Assembly: GCA_023458555.1 (NCBI GenBank)
Contig: JAEWYS010000001.1
Span: 186,001 to 250,000, forward strand
Length of the DNA: 64,000 nucleotides
Source: Bacteroidota bacterium
GTDB lineage: Bacteria; Bacteroidota; Bacteroidia; Cytophagales; Cytophagaceae
Direction: 5' to 3'
The position numbers and the translations under genes are program-made. A model generated the notes under the pieces. The model did not search any database, had not been told where the DNA came from, and worked only from the letters and a program-made list of their open reading frames with translations. How positions within the stretch are numbered: the stretch's first letter is position 1; every line of letters starts with the position of its first letter. Positions 1 through 8,815 of this stretch are shown in pieces.

Positions 1-102
1 TCCTTTATCCAGCTCTTCTATGACAACTCTTATGGTGGATTGTACTTCCGGGTCGTTTAAAAGATTTCTGTCTTCCCAGGCTTTTTCGATAATCTCTTTC
101 AT
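1..102 (-). CDS. dapD: DapD, tetrahydrodipicolinate N-succinyltransferase (5' end only)
   Basis: Only the first 34 codons are inside the window; the gene runs off the left edge. The translated start (MKEIIEKAWEDRNLL, then a stretch ending VIEELDKG) matches the helical N-terminus of DapD, which succinylates tetrahydrodipicolinate in the lysine and diaminopimelate pathway in the cytoplasm. The ATG at 102 is the only sensible start. The gene is divergent from the glycosyltransferase that begins 42 bases away. The catalytic left-handed beta-helix lies outside the window, so the call rests on the N-terminal domain alone. Confidence 0.72.
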   Translation of the reverse strand, partial: MKEIIEKAWEDRNLLNDPEVQSTIRVVIEELDKG

Positions 103-144
103 GATGATATATGTAGACTTATTGAATTTTTATATTTTAAATGA

Positions 145-1266
145 ATGAAAATTTTTATAGCTGCAACGTTAAAACCGGCCAATGACCCGAGGCTGTATCA
201 TAAAATAGCGCTTTCGCTGGCCAATGACGGAAATTATGAAGTTTGTATTGCAGGATATAATAATGACTTTATTCCGGCCGCTACAAAAAAAGTTAAATTT
301 TACCCCCTTTTCAAATTTGCACGCTTAAGTTTTAAAAGAGTTTTTAGTCCGTGGCGTATTTTGAAGCAAGTGATCAACGAAAAACCCGATCTGCTGATCA
401 TTGCCACACATGAATTGCTTGTATTGGCGTTTTTGTTGAAAGTGATTAAAAAACAAAAGGTTGTGTATGATATACAGGAAAATTACTTCTATAATATTCT
501 CTATATGGACTCTTTTCCTGTGTTCCTTCGACCGTTGCTGGCATATTACGTCCGGTTAAAAGAGCTTTTGATCGTGCCCTTGCTGGACGGGTGCCTGCTT
601 GCCGAGAGAATCTATAAAAAACAACTGGGATTTGCCCTGAAAAACCACATTATTATTGAAAACAAAAATCCGGAAGATATAATGGAGACAGGAGATTATC
701 CTGTATTTACTTCTGTTCAGAAACACAAATTCCTGTATACAGGAACTGTTAGTGAGGAATATGGGATATGGGAGGCTGTTTTTTTTATTGAAAAACTATA
801 CCTGGTAAATACAGCAGTACAGCTGGAAATTATCGGATATACTCCCGATACGACACTGATTCGAAAACTGAATGACCGGATTGCCGGTAAAAATTATATC
901 AGAGCGGATATTCGTTCTGTGCCGGTACCCTATGGAGAAATCCGTATGTTGCTTTCCGGAGCCGGGATTTTACTACTTCCTTATCGTCCCAATAAGGCGA
1001 TTGACGGAAAAATTCCTACACGTTTCTGGGAAGGCCTGTCCTGGCAGCTGCCTATGATTATTCAAGAAAACCTTGGATTGGCGGGGTTTATTCACCGGTA
1101 TCCCTGCGGGCTATCAATTGATTTTACTAACTTTTCACCGGACGAAATTTTAAACAGCCTGGAAAATACCTCTTTTTATCTGAATAAACCAGGTCCGGAA
1201 ATATACTGGGAATCAGAAGTAATCAGACTAATTGATTGGATAAATAAAATTGTTTCGGAGGTGTAA
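145..1266 (+). CDS. GT-B fold glycosyltransferase (GT4-like)
   Basis: This is a 373-residue cytoplasmic or membrane-associated glycosyltransferase without a signal peptide. An N-terminal Rossmann-like half contains VYDIQENY at residues 107-114. The C-terminal half begins near KFLYTGTVSEEYG (about 195-207) and carries the acceptor/donor-site region FWEGLSWQLP with Glu296, as in GT4-type enzymes. It resembles the enzyme at 40473-41558, which has VYDAHEYY at the same place, so the two are probably paralogues. Donor and acceptor sugars cannot be told from sequence. It stands alone here between dapD and a metal-binding lipoprotein, away from the main polysaccharide region. Confidence 0.75.
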   Translation: MKIFIAATLKPANDPRLYHKIALSLANDGNYEVCIAGYNNDFIPAATKKVKFYPLFKFARLSFKRVFSPWRILKQVINEKPDLLIIATHELLVLAFLLKVIKKQKVVYDIQENYFYNILYMDSFPVFLRPLLAYYVRLKELLIVPLLDGCLLAERIYKKQLGFALKNHIIIENKNPEDIMETGDYPVFTSVQKHKFLYTGTVSEEYGIWEAVFFIEKLYLVNTAVQLEIIGYTPDTTLIRKLNDRIAGKNYIRADIRSVPVPYGEIRMLLSGAGILLLPYRPNKAIDGKIPTRFWEGLSWQLPMIIQENLGLAGFIHRYPCGLSIDFTNFSPDEILNSLENTSFYLNKPGPEIYWESEVIRLIDWINKIVSEV

Positions 1267-1423
1267 AGCTATTCTCGAAATACCTTGGGGTTATTTTTTT
1301 AGATTTACCTAAGATATATCTTTACATTGTGTTAAGTTTTACCAGAAAACGATCTGAAGACAATACATCATGTTTTCTGTGGTTCCTTGCCAAAGCTGTA
1401 GTGAAAGGCATTTTTGTGTTTGT

Positions 1424-2356
1424 ATGAAATATATGACTAATAGTGTTTTAGGTGGTCTGTGTCTTCTGGGATGGCTGCTTTTAACAGCTTGTGAATCTCA
1501 ACAGAAAGAGGATAATGACAAGCTGGTAATTCTTGCTACTACAGGAATGATCGGCGATGCAGTCAAAAATATTGTCGGGGATTCGGCAGATGTTGAGGTA
1601 TTGATGGGGCCGGGAACAGACCCGCATTTGTATAAGATGAGTCAGGGGGATCTCCATAAGCTGACAAAAGCTGATATAATAATTTACAACGGTTTATATC
1701 TTGAAGGGAAAATGGGGGAAGTCCTTCAGAGTATGGAAAAACAGAAACCTGTGACTGCGTTTGTTAATGGTATTGCACAGGAAAAGCTGAGAAATGTAAG
1801 TGGATTTGCGGGCGGGTATGATCCGCATGTATGGTTTAGTATCGAACTGTGGAAAGACGGAGTTGCTTATGTGAGCCGGAAAATTATTGAAGCAGACCCC
1901 GCCAGGGCTTCATTTTACCAAGCCAATACACAGGCATATATTGATTCATTGAATCAGCTGGAGGAATGGGTTAGAGCTGAGATAAGCCGGATTCCAGAGT
2001 CGCAGAGGGTTTTGATTACTGCGCATGATGCGTTCGGTTATTTTGGTGATGCTTACGGGATTACGGTCGAAGGATTGCAGGGGATATCAACTGTTTCGGA
2101 ACCGGGGTTAAAAGATATTATCAGAATCACGGATTTGATTGTCGAACGAAAAATAAAGTCTATTTTTGTTGAGACATCTGTTTCTGAGAAGACAGTCCGG
2201 TCTGTGTTAGAAGGCGCTGCAGCAAAGGGGCAAAAAGTAACAATAGGCGGGACTTTATATTCGGATGCACTTGGCGATGAGACTTCTGATGCAGACACCT
2301 ACATCGGGATGGTAAGAGAGAATGTGCGGACAATTGTGCGGGCTTTGGAAGATTAA
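1424..2356 (+). CDS. Metal (zinc/manganese) ABC transporter substrate-binding lipoprotein, TroA/ZnuA family
   Basis: The protein is predicted to be a periplasmic or outer-face lipoprotein that captures Zn2+ or Mn2+ for an ABC importer. I start it at the ATG at 1424 because this puts a lipoprotein signal (hydrophobic run ending LLLTAC) at the N-terminus; an in-frame ATG at 1370 would add 18 unlikely residues. The family ligand set is visible: His in GTDPHLYKMS, His in YDPHVWFS, His in ITAHDAFGYF, and Asp in the C-terminal SDALGDETSDADTY region. There is no His-rich loop, which argues for a TroA/MntC-like rather than a classical ZnuA protein. No permease or ATPase gene adjoins it, so the rest of the transporter must be encoded elsewhere. 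Confidence 0.85.
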   Translation: MKYMTNSVLGGLCLLGWLLLTACESQQKEDNDKLVILATTGMIGDAVKNIVGDSADVEVLMGPGTDPHLYKMSQGDLHKLTKADIIIYNGLYLEGKMGEVLQSMEKQKPVTAFVNGIAQEKLRNVSGFAGGYDPHVWFSIELWKDGVAYVSRKIIEADPARASFYQANTQAYIDSLNQLEEWVRAEISRIPESQRVLITAHDAFGYFGDAYGITVEGLQGISTVSEPGLKDIIRITDLIVERKIKSIFVETSVSEKTVRSVLEGAAAKGQKVTIGGTLYSDALGDETSDADTYIGMVRENVRTIVRALED

Positions 2357-2450
2357 TGACTTTAGCAACAGTAACAACTTATTGAAATAGTTTTTGATGA
2401 TCACGGTGCTCACCGGCCAGTTTTTTTATCAGTTTCCGAACAAATAATTT

Positions 2451-3845
2451 ATGAATAATTATAATGAATCGGGTAGTTCCGATACCAGGCAGTATTCTTC
2501 TCTGTATATTACTGCTGTTACTATTGTAGCCACTCTGGGAGGCTTCTTGTTTGGCTATGATACAGCTGTTATTGCGGGAGCAATCGGCTCTCTGAAAATC
2601 TTTTTTCAGCTTTCGGACTGGGCAACCGGTTTCGCAGCGGGTTGTGCCCTGATCGGATGTATGGCCGGGGCAATGATTGCAGGTTATTTAAGCTTTAAAA
2701 TTGGCCGGAAATATTCGCTGTTAACCGCTGCTTTTCTGTTTACTGTCTCAGCTATTGGTACAGCTGTGCCTGATACGTTCACTGAATTTATCATATACCG
2801 GATTTTTGGGGGCATTGGTGTGGGAATTGTATCCATGGTGTCTCCTATGTACATTGCCGAAATTGCTCCGGTCCATATGCGCGGAAAGCTTGTCTCTTAC
2901 AACCAGATGGCGGTAGTGCTTGGGATTTTTGTAGTTTACTTTGTGAATTACTTTATAGGCCGCATCGGCGATGATGAATGGGATATACAACTGGGCTGGC
3001 GTTATATGCTTGCGTCTGAGACTTTGCCAAGCGTATTGTTTCTGGGACTTATTTTGCTGATTCCGGAGTCGCCAAGATGGCTGATGCTGAAGCATGAAGA
3101 TGAAAAAGCGCTGAATATTCTGCAACGGATGGCCGGGAAGCTTAATGCGCTGTCTATTCAGGCAGAGATTCGCCGATCCATGCAGGAAGAGAAAAAAATG
3201 GCATCGTCAGTTTTGTCCCCGCTTATGCTGAAAGTTGTACTGGTAGGAGTGGGACTTAGTGTTTTTCAGCAGGTAACCGGAATAAATGCTTTTTTGTATT
3301 ATGCACCGGTGATTTTTAAAGGTCTCGGAAGCAGCGGGGATACATCCATGTTGCAGACAGTGCTGGTAGGAACGGTAAATATGCTTTTTACGCTGGTTGC
3401 TATATTTACGGTAGATAAGCTGGGGCGTAAGCCACTAATGCTGATCGGATCGGCTGGTATGGGAATATGTCTGATTACAATTGGTTACGGGGCTTATTCA
3501 GAAAATCTCGGAACCTGGCTGGTCTGGTTTGTGTTGGGATATATCGCGTTTTTTGCACTTTCTCTTGGTCCGGTTGTCTGGGTTTTACTGGCAGAAATGT
3601 TTCCCAACAGAGTTCGAAGCAGTGGAATGTCTATTGCTGTTGCGGCCCAGTGGATCTCTAATTTTGCAGTTACAGCTGTATTTCCGGTACTTGTTGGCTA
3701 TTTGAATGGAGCGCTGGCATTCTGGTTATTTGGGTTTATGTGTGTGGCTACAATAATTTTTGTTTTATGGCTGGTTCCCGAAACAAAAGGGAGGACGCTG
3801 GAAGAAATGGAAAGAACCTGGGAAGAAAAATTTCCTGTCTCATAG
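2451..3845 (+). CDS. Sugar porter family MFS transporter (XylE/GalP-like)
   Basis: This 464-residue inner-membrane symporter has about 12 hydrophobic segments. Sugar-porter signatures appear in order: FGYDTAVIAGA in TM1, GRKYS after TM2, PESPRWL at the end of TM6, QQVTGINAFLYYAP in TM7, DKLGRKPL after TM8 and PETKGRTLEEME after TM12. The family imports hexoses or pentoses with H+ or Na+; the exact sugar cannot be read. The length is typical. The gene follows the metal-binding lipoprotein by 94 bases and ends ten bases from a convergent gene. Confidence 0.92.
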   Translation: MNNYNESGSSDTRQYSSLYITAVTIVATLGGFLFGYDTAVIAGAIGSLKIFFQLSDWATGFAAGCALIGCMAGAMIAGYLSFKIGRKYSLLTAAFLFTVSAIGTAVPDTFTEFIIYRIFGGIGVGIVSMVSPMYIAEIAPVHMRGKLVSYNQMAVVLGIFVVYFVNYFIGRIGDDEWDIQLGWRYMLASETLPSVLFLGLILLIPESPRWLMLKHEDEKALNILQRMAGKLNALSIQAEIRRSMQEEKKMASSVLSPLMLKVVLVGVGLSVFQQVTGINAFLYYAPVIFKGLGSSGDTSMLQTVLVGTVNMLFTLVAIFTVDKLGRKPLMLIGSAGMGICLITIGYGAYSENLGTWLVWFVLGYIAFFALSLGPVVWVLLAEMFPNRVRSSGMSIAVAAQWISNFAVTAVFPVLVGYLNGALAFWLFGFMCVATIIFVLWLVPETKGRTLEEMERTWEEKFPVS

Positions 3846-3855
3846 CTGCGAACTG

Positions 3856-5367
3856 TTACTTTCGGTGACCACTGCGGTTAAATCTGTTTTTGCGCAGATA
3901 GGCTTTGTCTTTATGCCTGGCTTCTGATCCCTTATAGATCAGGTTGTGATTTGTGTCAACCACCAGCGTTTTTCTGGTAAAACCACGGACCTTCGAATAA
4001 TCGGCAATGGAGTCAATTCCATTGCCTCCAATCACGGTGATTCGCATGCCGTTGCGGACTTTTCCGGTTATGGAAATTTGATCTTCGCCGTCCAGCGCAT
4101 AGATTGTCAGTGCACGGGTAGTGGTATGGTTCAGACAACGGGAGTAGAGCAGGGTACTGTCACTTTCGGCGTATATATTTACCTCGGTGTACTGCCGGTG
4201 ACGCCTGATGTTTATTTGATCATTTCCATCTGTTGCAGCAATGAATACATGTCTGTTTACCATATAATAAAAAGCTTCCGCTGCCTCAGGAAGCCTGTTT
4301 CTTCTGCTTATTAGCGTTTTCAGGGTTTTTCTTCCTGCTATTTTATCTATTTCCTCAGGCCATTCTTTGAGCGAGTGGAGAATAATACTGTCGCTTAACT
4401 GTTCCATCAGTTCCCGGGTTACCTGATTCCAGTCTGAAACGGCAAGTCTGTTAAGAAATAAGCGATCCATATTATAGGAATTGGATGAAAGGCCTTTAAT
4501 ATTTTCGTAGTGCGGATGAAAGCTCTGAAACTTGGATTTACCCCACCAGCGGCTTATTAAAAAAGGAATCAGGCCATCGTCAAATAAAAAGAAAGCATTA
4601 TCCCGGTCTCTCGGAAAGGGTTTGTAAATGATTGCTCCGTTTACAGTAAAGCCCAGCCATACCCATTGACCGGCATGCCGGTCCCAGTCGTTAATAATAA
4701 AATCAAAAAGCCGGCATTTTAAAAAATCTTTCTGATCAATGTGTACCCGGGAATCGGAGAGAAGCTTTTTTATTAATTTTTCTGTATTTACAATTTTTTC
4801 AGGATACCCGAACTCTCCGGTGCTTTCCCAGGTGGAGTTAGGTTTTTCTTCCAGCAGCGCTATACCATCTATTTTATCGCTAAATTCCCCGAGCTGATTT
4901 GAGTGACTGGTATAAAAAAGCTTTGGATTGGTATGGTATATACCCACAGCGGCAGACAGCTTGCTCACAACAAGCCCTGCATAGGGGTTAGCAGCTGATG
5001 TCTGGTCATTGATCAGGTAGCGCAACAAGGTATACCGCAACGGAATCGGCAGAACTTTTTCCGGGCTTTTATCCAGGCTTCGCAATACATACCGTTTGCC
5101 GGTTGAGTCCTCGAGGTGAATAGATACTGTCTGCTGACCGCCACCGGATTTTACGGGCCTGAGGTTGTGTGGTATTTTCTCAAGATCAAGAACAGGTACA
5201 ATAATTTTGGTACTCCATATATCACGATAGTGTTTGCCAAAAAAGATAGTATGAAAAATATTGGCTTTGTATTTTTCTCCTGCTGCTACCGGTATACTGT
5301 CATTGGAAAAAACACTGCCATAAGCAAGAAATAATAGGCAATAAAGAAGAAAATGCCTGATTTTCAT
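3856..5367 (-). CDS. Exported protein with kinase-like (HipA/Fam20C/CotH-type) fold; function unknown
   Basis: The 503-residue protein begins with a signal peptide ending near residue 21. Residues about 40-110 (FFGKHYRDIWSTKI, LRPVKSGGGQQT, YVLRSLDKSP) resemble a conserved region that I recall from large Bacteroidota outer-membrane proteins. Residues 221-235 read FDFIINDWDRHAGQW, with Asp227, Asp229 and His231, and residues 251-258 read FPRDRDNA. Such an acidic/His pair followed by a second acidic motif is what a HipA- or Fam20C-like phosphotransferase site looks like. The longer relatives I know continue into a C-terminal beta-barrel; this one stops soon after residue 470, at basic residues. 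It may be a secreted kinase or a barrel-less paralogue. No substrate is known. Confidence 0.6.
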   Translation of the reverse strand: MKIRHFLLYCLLFLAYGSVFSNDSIPVAAGEKYKANIFHTIFFGKHYRDIWSTKIIVPVLDLEKIPHNLRPVKSGGGQQTVSIHLEDSTGKRYVLRSLDKSPEKVLPIPLRYTLLRYLINDQTSAANPYAGLVVSKLSAAVGIYHTNPKLFYTSHSNQLGEFSDKIDGIALLEEKPNSTWESTGEFGYPEKIVNTEKLIKKLLSDSRVHIDQKDFLKCRLFDFIINDWDRHAGQWVWLGFTVNGAIIYKPFPRDRDNAFFLFDDGLIPFLISRWWGKSKFQSFHPHYENIKGLSSNSYNMDRLFLNRLAVSDWNQVTRELMEQLSDSIILHSLKEWPEEIDKIAGRKTLKTLISRRNRLPEAAEAFYYMVNRHVFIAATDGNDQINIRRHRQYTEVNIYAESDSTLLYSRCLNHTTTRALTIYALDGEDQISITGKVRNGMRITVIGGNGIDSIADYSKVRGFTRKTLVVDTNHNLIYKGSEARHKDKAYLRKNRFNRSGHRK

Positions 5368-5492
5368 CTTGTATTTTTTTCTTTTGTCAACCTGCTGACA
5401 GTGGTTTTGTTGAGAGACAGAACAATTAATAACAATTTTATTTCCGGTCGGGTTCTCTTTATGAAGTTGGATTTAATGAGGAGGAGATAGCA

Positions 5493-6029
5493 ATGACCCA
5501 CATCTTTACAGTATTGACAGTCGGGTTGTCAATTTTTATTTCAGGAAGCATCGGAAAGGATACTACCAATGAATATGTGCAGGAATCTGCCGTGAAAGAG
5601 AGAGATAAAGAGAAAATGCCCAGGTTTAGCTATTATACACTGGCCGGAAAAAAATTTTCAAACAGAGATCTGGAGGCAAACAAAACGTATTTGTTTGTTT
5701 ATTTTAATCCGCTATGCGACCTGTGCAGAGAAGAAATAGGAGAAATCGTTGAGAATATTGACCAGCTCGAAAATGTACAGATTTTGTTAGTAAGTCCTAA
5801 TCATCTGAATGAGATAAATGAATTTAAGGACTATTTTAATTTGGGGGATTACAGGCAAATAACAATTTTGCATGATACAGACGACCGGTTTTATCTTGAA
5901 TTCGGAGCGATTGGTTATCCAAACATGTATATCTACAATAACAGGCAGGAGCTGGTCCGGTATTTTGACCATGCGACCGGATTTAGTGAGATAAATAATG
6001 CACTTAAACCGGTTTTGACCAGAAAGTAG
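5493..6029 (+). CDS. Periplasmic thioredoxin-like (TlpA/AhpC-type) redoxin
   Basis: The 178-residue protein has an N-terminal hydrophobic export signal and a thioredoxin fold. The active site reads NPLCDLCREE (CxxC) and the cis-proline region is GAIGYPNMYIY. It probably reduces or oxidises thiols in the periplasm, as TlpA/ResA proteins do; a partner is not apparent. The start is unusually clear for this phylum because a purine-rich GAGGAGAT lies just upstream of the ATG. The gene is divergent from the kinase-fold protein and is followed by a hairpin terminator. Confidence 0.8.
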   Translation: MTHIFTVLTVGLSIFISGSIGKDTTNEYVQESAVKERDKEKMPRFSYYTLAGKKFSNRDLEANKTYLFVYFNPLCDLCREEIGEIVENIDQLENVQILLVSPNHLNEINEFKDYFNLGDYRQITILHDTDDRFYLEFGAIGYPNMYIYNNRQELVRYFDHATGFSEINNALKPVLTRK

Positions 6030-6052
6030 TACTTGCTGAGTTAATCGGTTTA

Positions 6053-6087
6053 AAGATCAGATTTCCGAAAGGATTCTGGTCTTTTTT
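6053..6087 (+). terminator. Rho-independent terminator after the redoxin gene
   Basis: Nine-base arms at 6053-6061 and 6075-6083 pair with one T-G wobble and a 13-base loop. They are followed by six Ts (6082-6087) that overlap the right arm. The hairpin sits between convergent genes, right at the 3' end of the minus-strand lipoprotein gene. Confidence 0.65.
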
Positions 6088-7054
6088 ATTTTTCAACCGG
6101 AGTAAACCGGGAATGTATTTTCAGGTCTTTGATAAGACCAAAGCCTTTTAATGGTTTGTCCTGCAGCTCTGAAAATGTACCTTGCCAGGCGTCAATGAAA
6201 TCTTTGGAGTTGAATGGTCCCTGATCAAAGTCATAGACACTGATTTTCAGCGTATCATTTGCTGTAAGGAAAAAGAAGGGAGTTTCTGATTTTACCGAAT
6301 AGGTATAGGTATTGCGCATTGGCTTGCTGGAGTATATAATTTCAGTATCGCAGCACAGCTCCCAGAAGGGATCAGGCATTCCGTTACCATTTAGTGTAAA
6401 ATCATATTTTCTGCCATCCGGATTGTTAATTTTAAAGTAATCGATTCCGACTTTTCCCTTATAGAGCAACGGAGCATTAATTTTTTGCTTAAAGTTTTGG
6501 ACTGCAATCGGGGAAGGGGAAATATATTCCAGTTTTCGATATTGCTTTAATTCCTGATCCTGAGTAAACTTTACGGCATAAACTTCCAGGTTAAACTCCG
6601 GTTCAAATTCTCCGTTGGACAGACCCAGGACAGAAAAAGGTATGTGCTTGTCAAACGAGTATGTCCCTTTATCTGAAACAAAAGGTATTTGATTAAATGT
6701 AATTTCCTCTCCCAGCTTTTGTCTGATAGGAACCCCGGAGTCGTATAGTTTTTGTCCGCGGTGCTCTACATTCCATATAAAAAGAAAAGAAGAAAAAGCA
6801 TGTTGCTTTAATTGCTGAATAGCTTCTTCGGAGGGCTCAATCGTACACCTGATTGATATTCCTTCACATTTTCTGTTAGTGGCCTGTGTATCGAAAGTTA
6901 CATTTTTAAGCAAGAGCCCGTTGCCAAGATCGTATGTCAGTCCCATGTTGTCAAAGTTCAGCTGTCTGGAAGTTTTTGTTGACGCTGTCTCATTGCGGTT
7001 ACCTCCCGAACAGGATGCCAGTGTAAAAAATATAAACAGAATACATATCCTCAT
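6086..7054 (-). CDS. Hypothetical lipoprotein with possible C2-like C-terminal domain
   Basis: The 322-residue protein starts with a lipoprotein signal whose lipobox reads LASC at about residues 12-15, so it should be anchored in the envelope. I do not recognise the family. Residues about 220-310 contain NGNGMPDPFWEL, a later TLKISVYDFDQG and then FIDAWQG. This order resembles the calcium-loop layout of C2 domains (a DPF start, then VYDxD), but the similarity is weak. The gene is monocistronic and is divergent from the XRE/S24 regulator gene. Confidence 0.65.
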   Translation of the reverse strand: MRICILFIFFTLASCSGGNRNETASTKTSRQLNFDNMGLTYDLGNGLLLKNVTFDTQATNRKCEGISIRCTIEPSEEAIQQLKQHAFSSFLFIWNVEHRGQKLYDSGVPIRQKLGEEITFNQIPFVSDKGTYSFDKHIPFSVLGLSNGEFEPEFNLEVYAVKFTQDQELKQYRKLEYISPSPIAVQNFKQKINAPLLYKGKVGIDYFKINNPDGRKYDFTLNGNGMPDPFWELCCDTEIIYSSKPMRNTYTYSVKSETPFFFLTANDTLKISVYDFDQGPFNSKDFIDAWQGTFSELQDKPLKGFGLIKDLKIHSRFTPVEK

Positions 7055-7134
7055 AGGGCAATTTTACGCATTATTACCGGATTTTTTCTCTTTTAATCTT
7101 ATAATTCTGATATGCAGTCAGCAATCATAAAAGG

Positions 7135-7205
7135 TTAGTTTGGTTTGTTCAGACGGTTTTTGCGATTAACTAGATTGATGGTTTGCTAATTATTTTAGTT
7201 TGGTT
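7135..7205. repeat. Pair of 11-bp direct repeats upstream of the XRE/S24 regulator
   Basis: TTAGTTTGGTT occurs at 7135-7145 and again at 7195-7205, exactly 60 bases apart. The second copy lies in the spacer of the predicted promoter and touches its -7 box. Autoregulatory repressors often bind such places, so these may be operator half-sites, but the repeat is simple enough to arise by chance in T-rich DNA. Confidence 0.4.
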
Positions 7206-7212
7206 ATCTTTG
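7182..7212 (+). promoter_or_regulatory. Bacteroidota-type promoter of the XRE/S24 regulator
   Basis: TTTG at 7182-7185 and TATCTTTG at 7205-7212 are separated by 19 bases, which is the spacing expected for the -33/-7 elements of the primary sigma factor in this phylum. Transcription would begin around 7219, giving a leader of about 15 bases before the ATG at 7234. This supports the shorter start of the downstream gene. Confidence 0.7.
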
Positions 7213-7233
7213 GAATGCGTCATTTTTAGTTTT

Positions 7234-7941
7234 ATGTCTTTTATTCGCACGAATATCAAATACTTAAGAAAGCAAAAAGGTCTGACTCAGGAGCAACTGG
7301 CCGCCAGAGTCGGAATAAAGCGTTCACTTATAGGTGCCTATGAAGAAGGGCGGGCAGAGCCTAATATAGCCAATCTGATCAGGTTTTCTGAAGTTTTTGA
7401 AGTGGGTATGGATATATTCCTCAACAGGAATCTGACTGAGCAAGGTGTTGATGGTATTCAGAAAGCCGATCCTTCTGCTAACCTGAGAGTGCTCAGCATT
7501 ACCCTGGACAATAGCGGGAATGAGATAATGCATATGGTGCCGGCCAAAGCCTCGGCCGGGTATCTGAATGGATTCGCCGATCCTGAATATATAGCGGAGC
7601 TGCCGGTGTTTACTATCCCTTTTTTCAGGGGAGGGACTTTTCGGGCTTTCGAGCTATCCGGCGATTCAATGCTTCCGCTGCGTTCCGGTTCGATTGTGAT
7701 CGGCCGATATCTGGAGGATTGGAGCAGCATTAAAGATAATTCGCTTTGTGTAGTGATAACTTCCTCCGAAGGCCTTGTCTTCAAGAGGGTTTTTAATCAG
7801 GTTAAAAAAGATGGAAGATTTAAGCTCGTGTCAGACAATCCGGTTTTTGCTCCCTATTGTGTACGAATGGAAGATATTGTAGAAATCTGGGAGGCCAAAG
7901 GGTATTTTTCGATGGCCTTCCCTGAGCCTGATTTATTGTAA
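7234..7941 (+). CDS. XRE-family regulator with LexA-like S24 peptidase domain
   Basis: The 235-residue protein starts at the ATG at 7234 (MSFIRTNIKYLRKQKG); an upstream TTG would place coding sequence over the predicted promoter. Residues about 2-60 form a helix-turn-helix (LTQEQLAARVGIKRSLIGAYEEG). The C-terminal half is an S24/LexA-type domain: a possible self-cleavage site at KASAGYLNG, the nucleophile Ser in SGDSMLP and the general-base Lys in VFKRV. It is probably a cytoplasmic repressor relieved by self-cleavage or by another signal. This architecture is common in Cytophagales, and the targets are unknown. Possible operator repeats lie upstream. Confidence 0.85.
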   Translation: MSFIRTNIKYLRKQKGLTQEQLAARVGIKRSLIGAYEEGRAEPNIANLIRFSEVFEVGMDIFLNRNLTEQGVDGIQKADPSANLRVLSITLDNSGNEIMHMVPAKASAGYLNGFADPEYIAELPVFTIPFFRGGTFRAFELSGDSMLPLRSGSIVIGRYLEDWSSIKDNSLCVVITSSEGLVFKRVFNQVKKDGRFKLVSDNPVFAPYCVRMEDIVEIWEAKGYFSMAFPEPDLL

Positions 7942-7966
7942 AGAAAGAAAAACAATTATGCCATAT

Positions 7967-8689
7967 TTAGTTTATTAATGATGACAGTTTTGCTTCAACA
8001 AGCTTTTTTTGTTCTTCATCAATCTGGAACCATAAACCGTCACCTGTTTCAATATACATTCCTTTCCGAATCTCGCTTTCCTCCAGCGCAGTCTCCGGAT
8101 CAAAATCAACAGTATAAATTGTCTCCATAAAGTCTTTCAGCTGATTCCATTCAATAGGCTGCTTTTTATCCTTTTCTTCGGAGTGGCTTATGATGAATGC
8201 CTTACGTTCCAGAAAGCTTCCGATCAGGGAAATATCCACGAATGGTGAGTTCTGCTTCAATTCTTTTAGCCGTATCGTGAGAGGGAGCTCTTTTTCAGTC
8301 GCTTCCAGGATAGCCTGATGAAGCTCCTGCATTGTATAGGCAAGGCGTGTATCACCGGAAAAGCCTTCGAGTTTTTCACCGGCCTGATCCTCATAGGAAA
8401 TATAGATGAAATGTTCACCTTCTTCCTGACTCAGGTCCTGGTAAGCAGAGGAATTGAAAAGTATACTGGCCCAGGGTTTGCCCAACAGACCTTCCCATTC
8501 AATATTATCATTTTCTGTATAACCTTCTTCTGCCAGCTCTTCCGGAGTACAGGACTCACGGTCTAGGTAAGAAATTGAAAATGAGGCTTTTATGGATTCT
8601 TTTTGATGCTCTGCGGAAAAAAGAAGAGAAAAGGCATGAGGCGCCGGAAGATCCGGAGTGTAAAATTCGATAGATAAGGTACTGGACAT
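7967..8689 (-). CDS. Conserved hypothetical protein, acidic, cytoplasmic
   Basis: The 240-residue protein has no signal peptide or membrane segment and is rich in Glu and Asp. I recognise no catalytic motif. The C-terminus contains YIETGDGLWFQIDEEQKKLVEAKL, which looks like a beta hairpin followed by a helix. Good codon structure throughout and a clean ATG at 8689 support it as a real gene. It is divergent from the equally unassigned gene at 8816. Confidence 0.6.
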   Translation of the reverse strand: MSSTLSIEFYTPDLPAPHAFSLLFSAEHQKESIKASFSISYLDRESCTPEELAEEGYTENDNIEWEGLLGKPWASILFNSSAYQDLSQEEGEHFIYISYEDQAGEKLEGFSGDTRLAYTMQELHQAILEATEKELPLTIRLKELKQNSPFVDISLIGSFLERKAFIISHSEEKDKKQPIEWNQLKDFMETIYTVDFDPETALEESEIRKGMYIETGDGLWFQIDEEQKKLVEAKLSSLIN

Positions 8690-8815
8690 TGTTCGGATTT
8701 TCTGGTTTGGATTAGTGCAAATATGGGACTGATTCTATCATTTTTTAAAATATTTCTTTTAAAGTTAATCCTTTTTTTTATGTTTGTTTTTCATATTTCT
8801 TTTTTGTACAAATAA

